DNA of 47,411 nt from Lachnospiraceae bacterium UBA1778. Lineage in GTDB: Bacteria > Bacillota > Clostridia > Lachnospirales > Lachnospiraceae. The notes under the pieces are model-generated. The model worked only from the letters and a program-made list of their open reading frames with translations. It had not been told where the DNA came from and made no database searches. How positions within the stretch are numbered: position 1 is the first letter of the stretch; every line of letters starts with the position of its first letter. Positions 25,451 through 34,125 of this stretch are shown here, one piece after another. The DNA is taken from NCBI GenBank assembly GCA_002315255.1, contig DCGM01000027.1, positions 1 through 47,411 on the forward strand. The letters are read 5' to 3'. Position numbers and translations under genes: made by a program.

Positions 25451-26629
25451 ATGGATAAGATACGGATTGGCGTGATCGGGTATGGGAATATCGGGAAGAT
25501 TCATGCGGCTTATCTTTCAAAAGGCGAAGTGGACGGTGCGATGCTGACGGCTGTCGCGAACCGCGGCGAAGCAGCGCGGGCGCTCGCGCGGAAGGAACTT
25601 CTGCCGGAAGTTCAGATTTTTGACAGCGGAGAAGCGCTGATTACGAGCAGAGTAGTCGATGCGGTGCTTATCGCGACGCCCCATAAGGACCATCCGGAGC
25701 TCGCAGAACTCGCGTTTAAGAACGGTATTCATGTCCTTTGCGAAAAGCCTGCGGGCGTGACGGTAAAACAGGTCCGCGCCATGAATAAAGCGTGGGAACA
25801 GACCGGCGGCAGCGTTATTACGGCAGGAAATCAAACTGCTGAAAATCAAACTGCAGGAGATCAAGCGACAGGTTTAGTTTTCGGCATGGTATATAACCAG
25901 CGGACGAATCCGGTCTATGCGAAGCTGCGTGAACTGATAAAAAGCGGAAAGTATGGCGAACTGAAGCGGGTGAACTGGATCGTCACCGACTGGTACCGGA
26001 CGCAGGCATATTATGAAAGCGGCGGCTGGCGATCCTCCTGGCGGTCGGAAGCGGGCGGCGTCCTGATGAACCAATGCCCCCACAACCTGGACCTTCTCCA
26101 ATGGATCTGCGGAATGCCGGAAAAAGTGCGCGCTTTCTGCCATGAAGGGAAGTGGCACGAGATTGAAGTAGAAGATGACGTGACCGCTTATCTCGAGTTT
26201 CCGAACGGCGCGACAGGCGTCTTTGTAACCTCGACCGGCGATCTCCCGGGAACGAACCGGCTCGAGATCACATTGGACGGCGCGCAATTCCGGACCGACG
26301 GAAAGATACTGGAGATCTTCGAACTTTCGAAGCCGGAGCGTGAAATCTGCTTCACCTCCGAAGAGGGTTTCTATCGGGAGCCGGAGACATCCTGCTGGCG
26401 GGCGGTGGAAACAGAGCCTGCGAAACCGCAGTATCAGGCGCTCACACAGTCGTTCGTTGATAAAATCCGCTTCGGACGGCCGCAGCTCGCGGAGGGCGAG
26501 GAAGGAATACGCGCGGTCGAACTGATTAACGCGATGCTCCTTTCTTCATGGCTTTCAAAAGAGGTTACGATTCCTTTTGACGAAGCGCTTTATGAAGAAG
26601 AATATCAGAAAAAAGTTCATGGGACATGA
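25451..26629 (+). CDS. Gfo/Idh/MocA family oxidoreductase
   Basis: A 392-residue NAD(P)-dependent dehydrogenase unlike the one at 6381. The Rossmann start is IGVIGYGNIGKIHAA; CEKPAGV carries the catalytic lysine. The C-terminal domain has WIVTDWYRTQAYYESGGWR and GGVLMNQCPHNLDLLQWICG, with the D/H pair typical of inositol- or sugar-type enzymes. A low-complexity stretch of three NQTA-like units (about residues 117-136) interrupts the core. It is encoded by a 15-bp direct repeat and looks like a recent slippage expansion. The start at 25451 follows AAAGGA; an ATG five codons earlier is the alternative. Substrate unknown. Confidence 0.87.
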   Translation: MDKIRIGVIGYGNIGKIHAAYLSKGEVDGAMLTAVANRGEAARALARKELLPEVQIFDSGEALITSRVVDAVLIATPHKDHPELAELAFKNGIHVLCEKPAGVTVKQVRAMNKAWEQTGGSVITAGNQTAENQTAGDQATGLVFGMVYNQRTNPVYAKLRELIKSGKYGELKRVNWIVTDWYRTQAYYESGGWRSSWRSEAGGVLMNQCPHNLDLLQWICGMPEKVRAFCHEGKWHEIEVEDDVTAYLEFPNGATGVFVTSTGDLPGTNRLEITLDGAQFRTDGKILEIFELSKPEREICFTSEEGFYREPETSCWRAVETEPAKPQYQALTQSFVDKIRFGRPQLAEGEEGIRAVELINAMLLSSWLSKEVTIPFDEALYEEEYQKKVHGT

Positions 26630-26756
26630 AGACAGCCGCCTGTAAAGATTGAATCTATTCTGTATGATTAAGAAATAATCGGCGCTATTATCATCAGCGC
26701 AGGCATTGGGGGCACGCTATTTTTCTGAAGATTTACTTTCAGAACACTGAAAAGGG

Positions 26757-26765
26757 TGCTATACT
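26757..26765 (+). promoter_or_regulatory. extended -10 promoter before the small membrane protein
   Basis: TGC followed by TATACT (26760-26765) forms an extended -10, about 57 bp before the ATG at 26823. The -35 at 17 bp is poor. The rest of the 193-bp gap shows nothing else clear. Confidence 0.5.
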
Positions 26766-26822
26766 CTGTATTGTCAGATGCGAAGAGCACTGAATAAATT
26801 TTTTTAAGTGAGGGATTGAAAA

Positions 26823-27212
26823 ATGAGTGACATCAACGAGAAGATCACGGAGTTTACGAACACGGAAGACCATTCCGCTGAGGTCGGTGGACCGCAGAAC
26901 GACAACGACAAATTGATGGGTATCCTGTCTTACCTCGGAATTTTAGTTTTAGTTCCGATTTTTGCAGCGAAGGATTCCACGTTTGCACGGTTCCATGCTA
27001 ATCAGGGTTTAGTCCTGTTCCTTGCAGAAGCTATTTTAGGTTGCGTGGTCAGCATTTTAGGATTTATTCCGTATATCGGATGGCTTTTCTCTGTTCTCGG
27101 CGGTCTTGTAAGCCTGGCAGCATTGATCCTTTCGGTTATCGGCATCATCAATGTAGTGAACGGAACTGCAAAAGAGCTTCCGGTTATCGGCAAGGTAAGA
27201 ATCCTTAAATAA
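26823..27212 (+). CDS. small membrane protein, DUF4870-like
   Basis: A 129-residue protein with a polar, charged N-terminus (about 30 residues) and then three hydrophobic spans. The segment LSYLGILVLVPIFAAKDSTF followed directly by ARFHANQGLVLF is typical of small clostridial proteins of the DUF4870/TM2-like type. The glycine-rich last spans and short basic tail suggest an integral membrane protein of unknown function. Its own promoter and terminator make it a single-gene unit. Confidence 0.8.
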   Translation: MSDINEKITEFTNTEDHSAEVGGPQNDNDKLMGILSYLGILVLVPIFAAKDSTFARFHANQGLVLFLAEAILGCVVSILGFIPYIGWLFSVLGGLVSLAALILSVIGIINVVNGTAKELPVIGKVRILK

Positions 27213-27238
27213 TCCGTATTGATACGTAAATAAAGGAA

Positions 27239-27280
27239 AAAGCGCGGCAGCAAAAACTGCCGCGCTTTCTGTCTGTGTTT
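27239..27280 (+). terminator. terminator after the DUF4870-like gene
   Basis: AAAGCGCGGCAG and CTGCCGCGCTTT form a perfect 12-bp stem with a CAAAAA loop. The following T-tract is interrupted (CTGTCTGTGTTT). The A-run on the other side means it could also act on the minus strand. Confidence 0.82.
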
Positions 27281-27334
27281 CAAATTATACGGAACTTAAA
27301 GCCAAAACGAGAAAAAGATAGGGCAATTTTTTTC

Positions 27335-27363
27335 TTGTGGATTTTTGTGCCGTGCGCTATAAT
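27335..27363 (+). promoter_or_regulatory. promoter of the CofE-like gene
   Basis: TTGTGG (27335-27340), 17-bp spacer and a perfect TATAAT (27358-27363), 33 bp before the start codon and 18 bp before an AAGGAGG site. Confidence 0.75.
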
Positions 27364-27396
27364 ATACGCGGATTTTTATACCAAGGAGGTATTAAA

Positions 27397-28599
27397 ATGG
27401 CAGATTATGAGAGAAGAGTAGGAACAGTATCCCGGGGCATCCGTTGCCCGATTATCCGCGAAGGCGATGATTTAGGCGTTATCGTTGCGGACAGCGTTCT
27501 GGAAGCGGCGGAAGCAGAAGGCTTCGCACTTCATGACCGCGATGTCATTGCTGTCACCGAATCGATCGTGGCGCGCGCGCAGGGAAACTATTGTACTGTT
27601 AATGATATAGCGAAGGATGTTAAGGCGAAAACGGGCGGCGAAACGGTCGGCGTCATTTTCCCGATCCTTTCCCGGAACCGTTTTTCGATTTGCTTAAAGG
27701 GTATCGCATTGGGCGTGAAGAAGGTCGTCCTGATGCTTTCTTATCCGTCGGATGAAGTGGGCAATGAGCTCGTTTCCTTGGACAAAATCGACGCGGCCGG
27801 CGTAAATCCGTATTCGGACGTACTCACGCTTGCAAAATATCGTGAGCTTTTCGGCGAGAACCGCCACGAGTTCACCGGCGTCGATTATGTCGATTTCTAT
27901 CAGAAACTCGTCGAATCCTGTGGCGCAGAGTGCGAAATCATCTTTGCAAACCAGGCGAAAACGATCCTCAATTATACCGACACCGTTATTTCCTGCGATA
28001 TTCATACGCGGAAGCGCAATAAGCGCATCTTACGCGAGAATGGCGCGCGTGTCGTACTCGGCATGGACGATATCATGACCGCACCTATCGACGGCAGCGG
28101 CTGCAATGAGCTTTACGGCCTTCTCGGCTCGAACAAGGCGACGGAAGATAAGATCAAGCTCTTCCCGCACAACGCATCGAACCTCGTAACAGATATCCAG
28201 GCGCGCATACTGAAAGCGACCGGAAAGCATGTTGAAGTCATGGTTTACGGCGACGGCGCATTCAAGGATCCGCAGGGAAAGATCTGGGAGCTCGCGGACC
28301 CGGTCGTTTCACCGTTCCATACGGACGGACTGAACGGCACGCCGAACGAGTTAAAGTTAAAATATCTCGCGGACAATGATTATAAGGACCTTTCCGGTGA
28401 AGCATTGAAGGAAGCGATCTCCGACAGCATCCGGAAGAAGGACCATGACCTGAAGGGCGAGATGGCTTCGGAAGGAACGACGCCGCGCCAGCTGACGGAC
28501 CTTATCGGATCGCTTTGCGACCTGACCTCGGGCTCCGGCGACAAGGGCACCCCGATCGTCCTCGTTCAGGGCTATTTCGACAATTATACGAACGAATAA
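27397..28599 (+). CDS. F420-0:gamma-glutamyl ligase (CofE)-like protein
   Basis: A 400-residue protein of the CofE-like ligase fold. The N-terminal part has TVSRGIRCPIIREGDDLG and DVIAVTESIVARAQGNY, matching the nucleotide/metal-binding start of F420 ligases. GVIFPILSRNRFSICLKGIA and a conserved GDGAFKDPQGKIWELADP follow. In archaea and actinobacteria CofE adds glutamate to F420-0. Clostridia of this type are not known to make F420, and no other cof gene is in the window. It is therefore probably a paralogue ligating an amino acid to another acid. The start at 27397 has AAGGAGG upstream. Its 3' end is tandemly repeated in the spacer. Confidence 0.82.
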   Translation: MADYERRVGTVSRGIRCPIIREGDDLGVIVADSVLEAAEAEGFALHDRDVIAVTESIVARAQGNYCTVNDIAKDVKAKTGGETVGVIFPILSRNRFSICLKGIALGVKKVVLMLSYPSDEVGNELVSLDKIDAAGVNPYSDVLTLAKYRELFGENRHEFTGVDYVDFYQKLVESCGAECEIIFANQAKTILNYTDTVISCDIHTRKRNKRILRENGARVVLGMDDIMTAPIDGSGCNELYGLLGSNKATEDKIKLFPHNASNLVTDIQARILKATGKHVEVMVYGDGAFKDPQGKIWELADPVVSPFHTDGLNGTPNELKLKYLADNDYKDLSGEALKEAISDSIRKKDHDLKGEMASEGTTPRQLTDLIGSLCDLTSGSGDKGTPIVLVQGYFDNYTNE

Positions 28600-28660
28600 G
28601 TTTTTCGCGAACGAATAAGTTTTTACGCGAACGAATAAAGATTTATACGAACGAATAAGG
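28589..28660 (+). repeat. 20-bp tandem repeat spreading from a stop codon
   Basis: CGAACGAATAAG occurs at 28589, 28608, 28628 (one extra A) and 28648, with spacing of 19-20 bp and T-rich filler. The first copy is the last codons and stop of the CofE-like gene; the other three are non-coding copies each with TAA. Confidence 0.9.
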
Positions 28661-28729
28661 TTTTCAGATTCAGAGAAGGCAGCAGGGGCGGATCCGAAAT
28701 TCAGACGCTTGACGAAGAAAGGGAGAACC

Positions 28730-31438
28730 ATGAGTGACTTGAACGGCAGAAAAACAGGAAACACTTCTGGAAGCGGAAACATGCATAAGCGGGGCGACGG
28801 CCTCGGAACCGGTCCTGTCGGACAGGGCGGGCGCAAAGAGGGCTCGCATTCTTCCGGCAGCGGCATCAAGACAGGCTCCTCGCGCCCAAGCGGCAGTTCC
28901 TCCCGTCCGAGCGGCAGCTCCACTCGGCCAAGCAGCAGTTCTTCACGCCCAAGCGGCAGTTCATCCCGTCCAAGCGGCTCGCGTGTCGGCGGAAGCTCCG
29001 GCAGCGGGAAACGCGATCTTGACTTAAATACGATTTCGACGATTGCCTCGGCGGCAGGCTCTATCTTAGGCTCCGGCAGCGGCAGCAGCGGCAGCAGTTC
29101 CGGCGGCGGAATCGGGAAGATTATCCTGATCATTGCAGCGGTCGCGATTCTCGGCGGCGGATTCGGGCTGAGCAATCTGACCGGCTGCTTCAGCACCGAC
29201 CCGACGGAAACAGAGGCGCAAACGCAGCAGCAGGGCTCTACGATGGGACTTTCGTCTATCCTCGAAAGCCTCGGCATCTCCGATCTGATTTCCGGAACCG
29301 GCACCGGAAGCTCGAACTATTCCTTAACGGACTTTACGGGCCAGACGACGACGGCGAACACCTGGGCATCGTCTGACAATACCGGCACATTGAATACGAC
29401 AGTCGCGACGACGGCGCGCGGAAAACGCACCACCATCAAAGGCAATAATAAAGACCAGATGACGATCATGGTTTATATGTGCGGAACGGACCTCGAAAGT
29501 TCGTACGGCATGGGAACGAATGATCTTCAGGAGATGCTGAATGCGACGCTTTCGTCGAACATCAATCTCCTCGTCTATACCGGCGGCTGTAAAAAGTGGA
29601 AGAACAATGTCATTTCTTCGACGACGAACCAGATTTATCTGATAAAAGACGGGAAACTGACCTGCGTGAGCAGCGATGAAGGTGCGGACGTGATGACCGA
29701 CCCGGAAACGCTGGCAGGCTTTATTTCCTGGTGTAAAAAGAATTACCCGGCGAACCGCTACGAGCTGATTCTTTGGGATCACGGCGGCGGATCAGTTTCC
29801 GGCTACGGCTATGACGAGAAGTACTCGTCGAAGGGCTCGATGAGCCTGACAAATCTGGCGAAAGCGTTAAAGGCGGGCGGAGTCACATTTGACTTTATCG
29901 GATTTGACGCATGCCTCATGGCGACTGCGGATACGGCGCTTACCTTGGAACCGTACGCAGACTATATGATCGCATCGGAAGAATCGGAACCGGGCATCGG
30001 CTGGTATTATACGGACTGGCTGACTGCGATCGGAAAGAACTCTTCGCTCGACACGCTGAGCATCGGAAAGACGATCTGCGATACGTTCGTCAGCACCTGT
30101 GCATCGCAGTGCCGCGGGCAGGCGACTACCCTTTCGGTTGTCGACCTCGCTGAATTCGCATCGACTGTTCCGTCGAAGCTCACAGCATTCTGGAATAATC
30201 TTTCGGGAATGGTTACCGACGGAAAATATTCGACGGTCGCGAGCGCGCGTGCGTCCTCTCATGAGTTCGCATCTTCGTCGAAGATTGACCAGATCGACCT
30301 GATCCATTTCGCGAAGCTTCTCAATACGGACGAAGGAAAGGCACTCGAAGAAGCGCTGTTAGCATCGATTAAGTATAACCGGACCTCCTCCGGACTTTCC
30401 AATGCCTACGGCCTTTCGATTTATTTCCCGAAGAACCGGACGAGCTATGCGAGCACGGCTTCTACTATCTATACGACAGTCAGCAATGACTCAAGCTATA
30501 AGACCTGTATCTCGAACTATACGTCGACGCAGTCCTCCGGCCAGATTGTTTCCGGCGGTACGACCAACTATGCGTCGTCGCTCACATCGCTCCTCGGCGG
30601 CAGCACGAACAGCGGCAATGAGTACACGAGCAGCTCTTCCTCGCTGATTTCCAGCCTCCTCGGCCAGTACATTGGCAGCGGAAGCAGCTCGAGCAGCGGC
30701 CTCGATCTTTCCTCAATGATCTCCGGACTCTTTAGTGACCGGACGGCATTCTTAGAGGATCGCACGATCACGAATGACGAGATCGCCGACCAGCTGGCAG
30801 GAAAGATTTTTGACGACCAGACGCTGAACTGGAAGGGAAGCGCAGGGAATTATTATATTTCGCTTACGAAAGAGCAGTGGCAGCTCGTCACGCAGCTTCT
30901 GATGTCGATGTATTTCGACGACGGAGAGGGCTATATCGACCTCGGCCTCGACAATATTTTCACCTTTAACCAGGACGGAACATTGGCGGCACCGGAGAAG
31001 GCGGAATGGCTTTCCATCAACGGCCAGGGCGTCGCGTATTACTTTGAAAACATGGTAAGCTCCGGCACGGATTATACGATTAACGGCTGGGTGCCGGCGT
31101 ACTTGAATGATACGCTTGTCCGCCTGCAGCTTGTGTTCGATCAGACGTCTCCGAACGGCCGCGTCATCGGCGCTGTTCCGGTTTACGGGGATGACGTGGA
31201 AGTCGAAGCGAAAGCGGTTACGGAAATCGTAGCGGGCGATCGGCTTGACTTTGTCTGTGATTATTATGATTATGACGGAAACTATCTCGACTCCTACTTG
31301 ATCGGCGACACGGTGATCGTGCCGGAGAGCGGACTGACCGTCGGCATGTTCACGCTGGATGACGGATGCGCGAATATGATGTACCGCTTCACCGACATCT
31401 ATAATGTTTATCACTGGAGTGAACCGGTGACGAACTGA
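28730..31438 (+). CDS. membrane-anchored clostripain-family (C11) cysteine protease
   Basis: A 902-residue protein. Residues 1-100 are hydrophilic and Ser/Gly/Arg/Pro-rich, with five SRPSGSS-like units. A membrane span follows (about 130-155, KIILIIAAVAILGGGFGLSN). A Ser/Thr linker leads to the peptidase domain starting MTIMVYMCGTDLES. The catalytic dyad is H351 in LWDHGGG and C395 in GFDACLMA, both intact. A second Ser-rich stretch lies at about 625-660, then a beta-rich C-terminal domain. With the N-terminus inside, the protease would face outward. C11 enzymes cut after Arg or Lys. The start at 28730 follows AGGGAGAA; a TTG seven codons earlier is less likely. Confidence 0.9.
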   Translation: MSDLNGRKTGNTSGSGNMHKRGDGLGTGPVGQGGRKEGSHSSGSGIKTGSSRPSGSSSRPSGSSTRPSSSSSRPSGSSSRPSGSRVGGSSGSGKRDLDLNTISTIASAAGSILGSGSGSSGSSSGGGIGKIILIIAAVAILGGGFGLSNLTGCFSTDPTETEAQTQQQGSTMGLSSILESLGISDLISGTGTGSSNYSLTDFTGQTTTANTWASSDNTGTLNTTVATTARGKRTTIKGNNKDQMTIMVYMCGTDLESSYGMGTNDLQEMLNATLSSNINLLVYTGGCKKWKNNVISSTTNQIYLIKDGKLTCVSSDEGADVMTDPETLAGFISWCKKNYPANRYELILWDHGGGSVSGYGYDEKYSSKGSMSLTNLAKALKAGGVTFDFIGFDACLMATADTALTLEPYADYMIASEESEPGIGWYYTDWLTAIGKNSSLDTLSIGKTICDTFVSTCASQCRGQATTLSVVDLAEFASTVPSKLTAFWNNLSGMVTDGKYSTVASARASSHEFASSSKIDQIDLIHFAKLLNTDEGKALEEALLASIKYNRTSSGLSNAYGLSIYFPKNRTSYASTASTIYTTVSNDSSYKTCISNYTSTQSSGQIVSGGTTNYASSLTSLLGGSTNSGNEYTSSSSSLISSLLGQYIGSGSSSSSGLDLSSMISGLFSDRTAFLEDRTITNDEIADQLAGKIFDDQTLNWKGSAGNYYISLTKEQWQLVTQLLMSMYFDDGEGYIDLGLDNIFTFNQDGTLAAPEKAEWLSINGQGVAYYFENMVSSGTDYTINGWVPAYLNDTLVRLQLVFDQTSPNGRVIGAVPVYGDDVEVEAKAVTEIVAGDRLDFVCDYYDYDGNYLDSYLIGDTVIVPESGLTVGMFTLDDGCANMMYRFTDIYNVYHWSEPVTN

Positions 31439-31543
31439 GCGGCGAAACCGCGAACAAAGACAGCGCGAGAATGCGGACGCTCCGTATGAGCGCACGAAAT
31501 AATATCAGGCGGCAGGCAGCCTGAACCGAACCCGCCTTGAATT

Positions 31544-31571
31544 CAGGCGGAGGAGACTCCGCCTGTTTTTT
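31544..31571 (+). terminator. terminator after the clostripain gene
   Basis: CAGGCGGAG (31544-31552) and CTCCGCCTG (31557-31565) form a perfect 9-bp stem with GAGA loop, followed by six T. Confidence 0.93.
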
Positions 31572-31583
31572 ACAGTGCCGCAG

Positions 31584-31635
31584 CCGGACAAAGCGGCCGG
31601 ACAGAACGGACGGAGAGAATGGTCGGGCAGAACGG
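31584..31635 (+). repeat. 13-bp tandem repeat upstream of feoAB
   Basis: Four contiguous 13-mers: CCGGACAAAGCGG, CCGGACAGAACGG, ACGGAGAGAATGG and TCGGGCAGAACGG. They end about 56 bp before the feoAB start, in its probable leader or promoter region. No clear -35/-10 pair was found in this gap. Confidence 0.85.
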
Positions 31636-31691
31636 CAGAATTATTCAAATGAAGAAGATAAGGCAGTCGACATGAAAGAAGGACTATCTTT

Positions 31692-34112
31692 ATGAACCTT
31701 TGTGATTTAAAAATCGGAGAGCAGGCGATCGTGACTGCCGTCGGCGGCCATGGCGAGCTTCGGCAGCATTTTCTCGACATGGGAGTTATTCCCGGCGCGG
31801 AGATGACGCTTGTGAAGTTCGCTCCGATGGGCGATCCGATGGAATTCCGGATTCATAGCTATGAACTGACGCTCCGGATGGCCGAAGCGAAAGAGATCGA
31901 GATCCGGAAAACCGGCGCGGAAGCAGTTTCGGAAACCGGTGCGGAGACAGTTTCGAAAACCGGCGCAAAAACCGGTGCGGAAGCGGAAGCACGCGGCACA
32001 GATAAGACGAAAAGATCATCGAAGAAGCGCACTCGGCTGGAGCACCCCGGACTTGGCGAAGGCGGCCGCTATCATGTGAAGGCGGACGAGAACCCATTGC
32101 CGAAGGGGAAAACAGTCACGTTTGCGCTCGTCGGAAACCAGAACTGCGGAAAAACGACGCTCTTTAACCAGCTGACCGGCGCAAACCAGCATGTCGGCAA
32201 TTTCCCCGGCGTCACAGTCGACCGGAAGGACGGCTCAATCAAAGGACATCCGGACACGCTGGTGACCGATCTTCCGGGAATCTACTCGATGTCTCCGTAT
32301 ACGCCGGAAGAGATCGTCACCCGTGAATTTGTTTTAAATGAAAAACCGGACGGCATCATCAATATAGTCGATGCGACGAACATTGAGCGGAACCTGTATC
32401 TCACGATGCAGCTGATGGAGCTCGATATCCCGATGGTGCTCGCGTTAAATATGATGGACGAGGTCCGCGAAAACGGCGGCTCGATCGATATCAATGCGCT
32501 GGAGGGCGCGCTCGGAATTCCGGTTATCCCGATTTCCGCCGCGAAAAACGAAGGTATCAGCGAGCTTATTGACCACGCAATGCATGTGGCCATGTTCCAG
32601 GAGCGGCCGGGCCGGCAGGACTTCTGCGATGAGAACCATGAGGGCGGCGCAGTCCACAGAGGACTTCATGCTATCATGCACTCGATCGAAGACCATGCGG
32701 AGGCGGAAGGGATTCCGCTCCGGTTCGCCGCGTCGAAAGTCGCGGAGAACGACGAACTGATCCTCAATGCATTGAAGCTTCAGCAGAATGAAAAAGAGCT
32801 GATCGAGCATATCGTCATTCAGATGGAGGACGAGCGGAAACTGGACCGCGCGGCGGCGATCGCTGATATGCGTTTCAGTTTTATCATGAAGATCTGCAAT
32901 GCGGCGGTCATCCATCCGAAGGCCTCGAAGAGCCGCGAAATCAGCCTGAAGATCGACCGGGTCCTCACCGGAAAATGGACGGCGGTCCCGTGCTTTATTC
33001 TGATTATCGGCCTGATGTTTTATCTCACTTTCCATGTGCTTGGCGCAGCGCTTCAGGAGCTTCTCGCCGGCGGAATCAGTGCTCTCTCGGACCTTGCGGA
33101 CCAGGGACTTACTGCGATCGGCGTGGCGCCCTGGCTTCACTCGCTGATCATTGACGGAATCTTTACCGGTGTCGGGTCGGTCCTTTCATTCCTCCCGATC
33201 ATTATCATTTTGTTCCTGTTTCTGTCGCTTTTAGAGGACAGCGGCTATCTCGCGCGTGTCGCATTTGTGATGGACAAGCCGCTTCGCCGGCTCGGCCTTT
33301 CCGGACGCTCGATTGTGCCGATGCTCGTCGGCTTCGGCTGCACGGTGACCGGCGTCATGTCCGCACGGACATTGCCGTCGGAGCGAGACCGTAAAATGAC
33401 GATTCTGATGACCCCGTTTATGAGCTGCAGCGCGAAGCTTCCGATTTATGCGTTCTTCGCAACTGCCTTTTTCCCGGCTTATGCGGGGCTTGTAATGGTC
33501 GGCATTTACCTTTTTGATATTCTGATCGGAATCCTGATGTCCGCAGTCTACCGGAAGACCGTCTTTAAAGGCGACCCGGTCCCGTTCGTCATGGAGCTTC
33601 CGAATTATCGCTTCCCGGGACTGAAAAACGTCCTTCAGCTCCTGTGGGAAAAGGCGAAGGATTTCCTGACGCGTGCATTTACGGTCATCCTTCTCGCCTC
33701 GATCATCATCTGGTTCCTCCAGACATATGATTTCCGTCTCAATATGGTGACGGATTCGGGAGCGAGCATTCTCGCTCAAATTTCGGGCTTTTTAGCGCCT
33801 GTCTTCGCACCAGTGGGATTTTCCGACTGGAGAGTCGTAACGGCGTTTTTCAGCGGTTTTTTAGCGAAAGAATCGATGGTTTCGACACTTCAGGTGCTGA
33901 TCGGCTCCGAGGCGGCGCTTTCCGCGGTGCTAAAGCCCGCTGCGGCGCTTGCATTGATCGTGTTTTCATCGCTTTATACCCCGTGCGTGGCAGCCGTCGC
34001 AGCTGTGCGGCGGGAGCTTGGACGGAAATGGGCGCTCTGGGTAGTGTTCGGCCAATGCGCGATCGCATGGCTCATTTCCTTCCTCGTCTATCTTATAGCG
34101 GGACTGTTCTAA
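31692..34112 (+). CDS. feoB: FeoA-FeoB fusion ferrous iron transporter
   Basis: Imports Fe(II). The 806-residue protein begins with an FeoA SH3-like domain (about 1-75, with LRQHFLDMGVIPGAEMTLVK). A repeat-rich linker of about 40 residues with KTGAEAVS-type units follows. The FeoB G domain comes next: G1 GNQNCGKT (148-155), G2/G3 with FPGVTVD and DLPGIYSM, and ALNMMDE. Then come a helical GDI-like region and eight or more spans with the Cys-containing VGFGCTVTGVMSARTL and PFMSCSAKLPIYAFF gates. Separate FeoA and FeoB are more usual. AAGGA lies before the ATG. The linker is encoded by a 24-bp direct repeat, another short tandem expansion. Confidence 0.95.
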   Translation: MNLCDLKIGEQAIVTAVGGHGELRQHFLDMGVIPGAEMTLVKFAPMGDPMEFRIHSYELTLRMAEAKEIEIRKTGAEAVSETGAETVSKTGAKTGAEAEARGTDKTKRSSKKRTRLEHPGLGEGGRYHVKADENPLPKGKTVTFALVGNQNCGKTTLFNQLTGANQHVGNFPGVTVDRKDGSIKGHPDTLVTDLPGIYSMSPYTPEEIVTREFVLNEKPDGIINIVDATNIERNLYLTMQLMELDIPMVLALNMMDEVRENGGSIDINALEGALGIPVIPISAAKNEGISELIDHAMHVAMFQERPGRQDFCDENHEGGAVHRGLHAIMHSIEDHAEAEGIPLRFAASKVAENDELILNALKLQQNEKELIEHIVIQMEDERKLDRAAAIADMRFSFIMKICNAAVIHPKASKSREISLKIDRVLTGKWTAVPCFILIIGLMFYLTFHVLGAALQELLAGGISALSDLADQGLTAIGVAPWLHSLIIDGIFTGVGSVLSFLPIIIILFLFLSLLEDSGYLARVAFVMDKPLRRLGLSGRSIVPMLVGFGCTVTGVMSARTLPSERDRKMTILMTPFMSCSAKLPIYAFFATAFFPAYAGLVMVGIYLFDILIGILMSAVYRKTVFKGDPVPFVMELPNYRFPGLKNVLQLLWEKAKDFLTRAFTVILLASIIIWFLQTYDFRLNMVTDSGASILAQISGFLAPVFAPVGFSDWRVVTAFFSGFLAKESMVSTLQVLIGSEAALSAVLKPAAALALIVFSSLYTPCVAAVAAVRRELGRKWALWVVFGQCAIAWLISFLVYLIAGLF

Positions 34113-34125
34113 GAAGGAGAATTCT

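Noticed and set aside
28357..29304. A 315-codon minus-strand reading frame with regular Leu-Gly-Arg-Glu units
   Set aside because: It is the antisense of the Ser/Arg/Pro repeat of the clostripain gene, lacks a ribosome site and matches no family; the repeat keeps the opposite frame open.
30752..31495. A 247-codon minus-strand open frame
   Set aside because: It lies entirely opposite the conserved C-terminal part of the clostripain gene and is rich in Arg, Val and His as expected of a high-GC third-position shadow.
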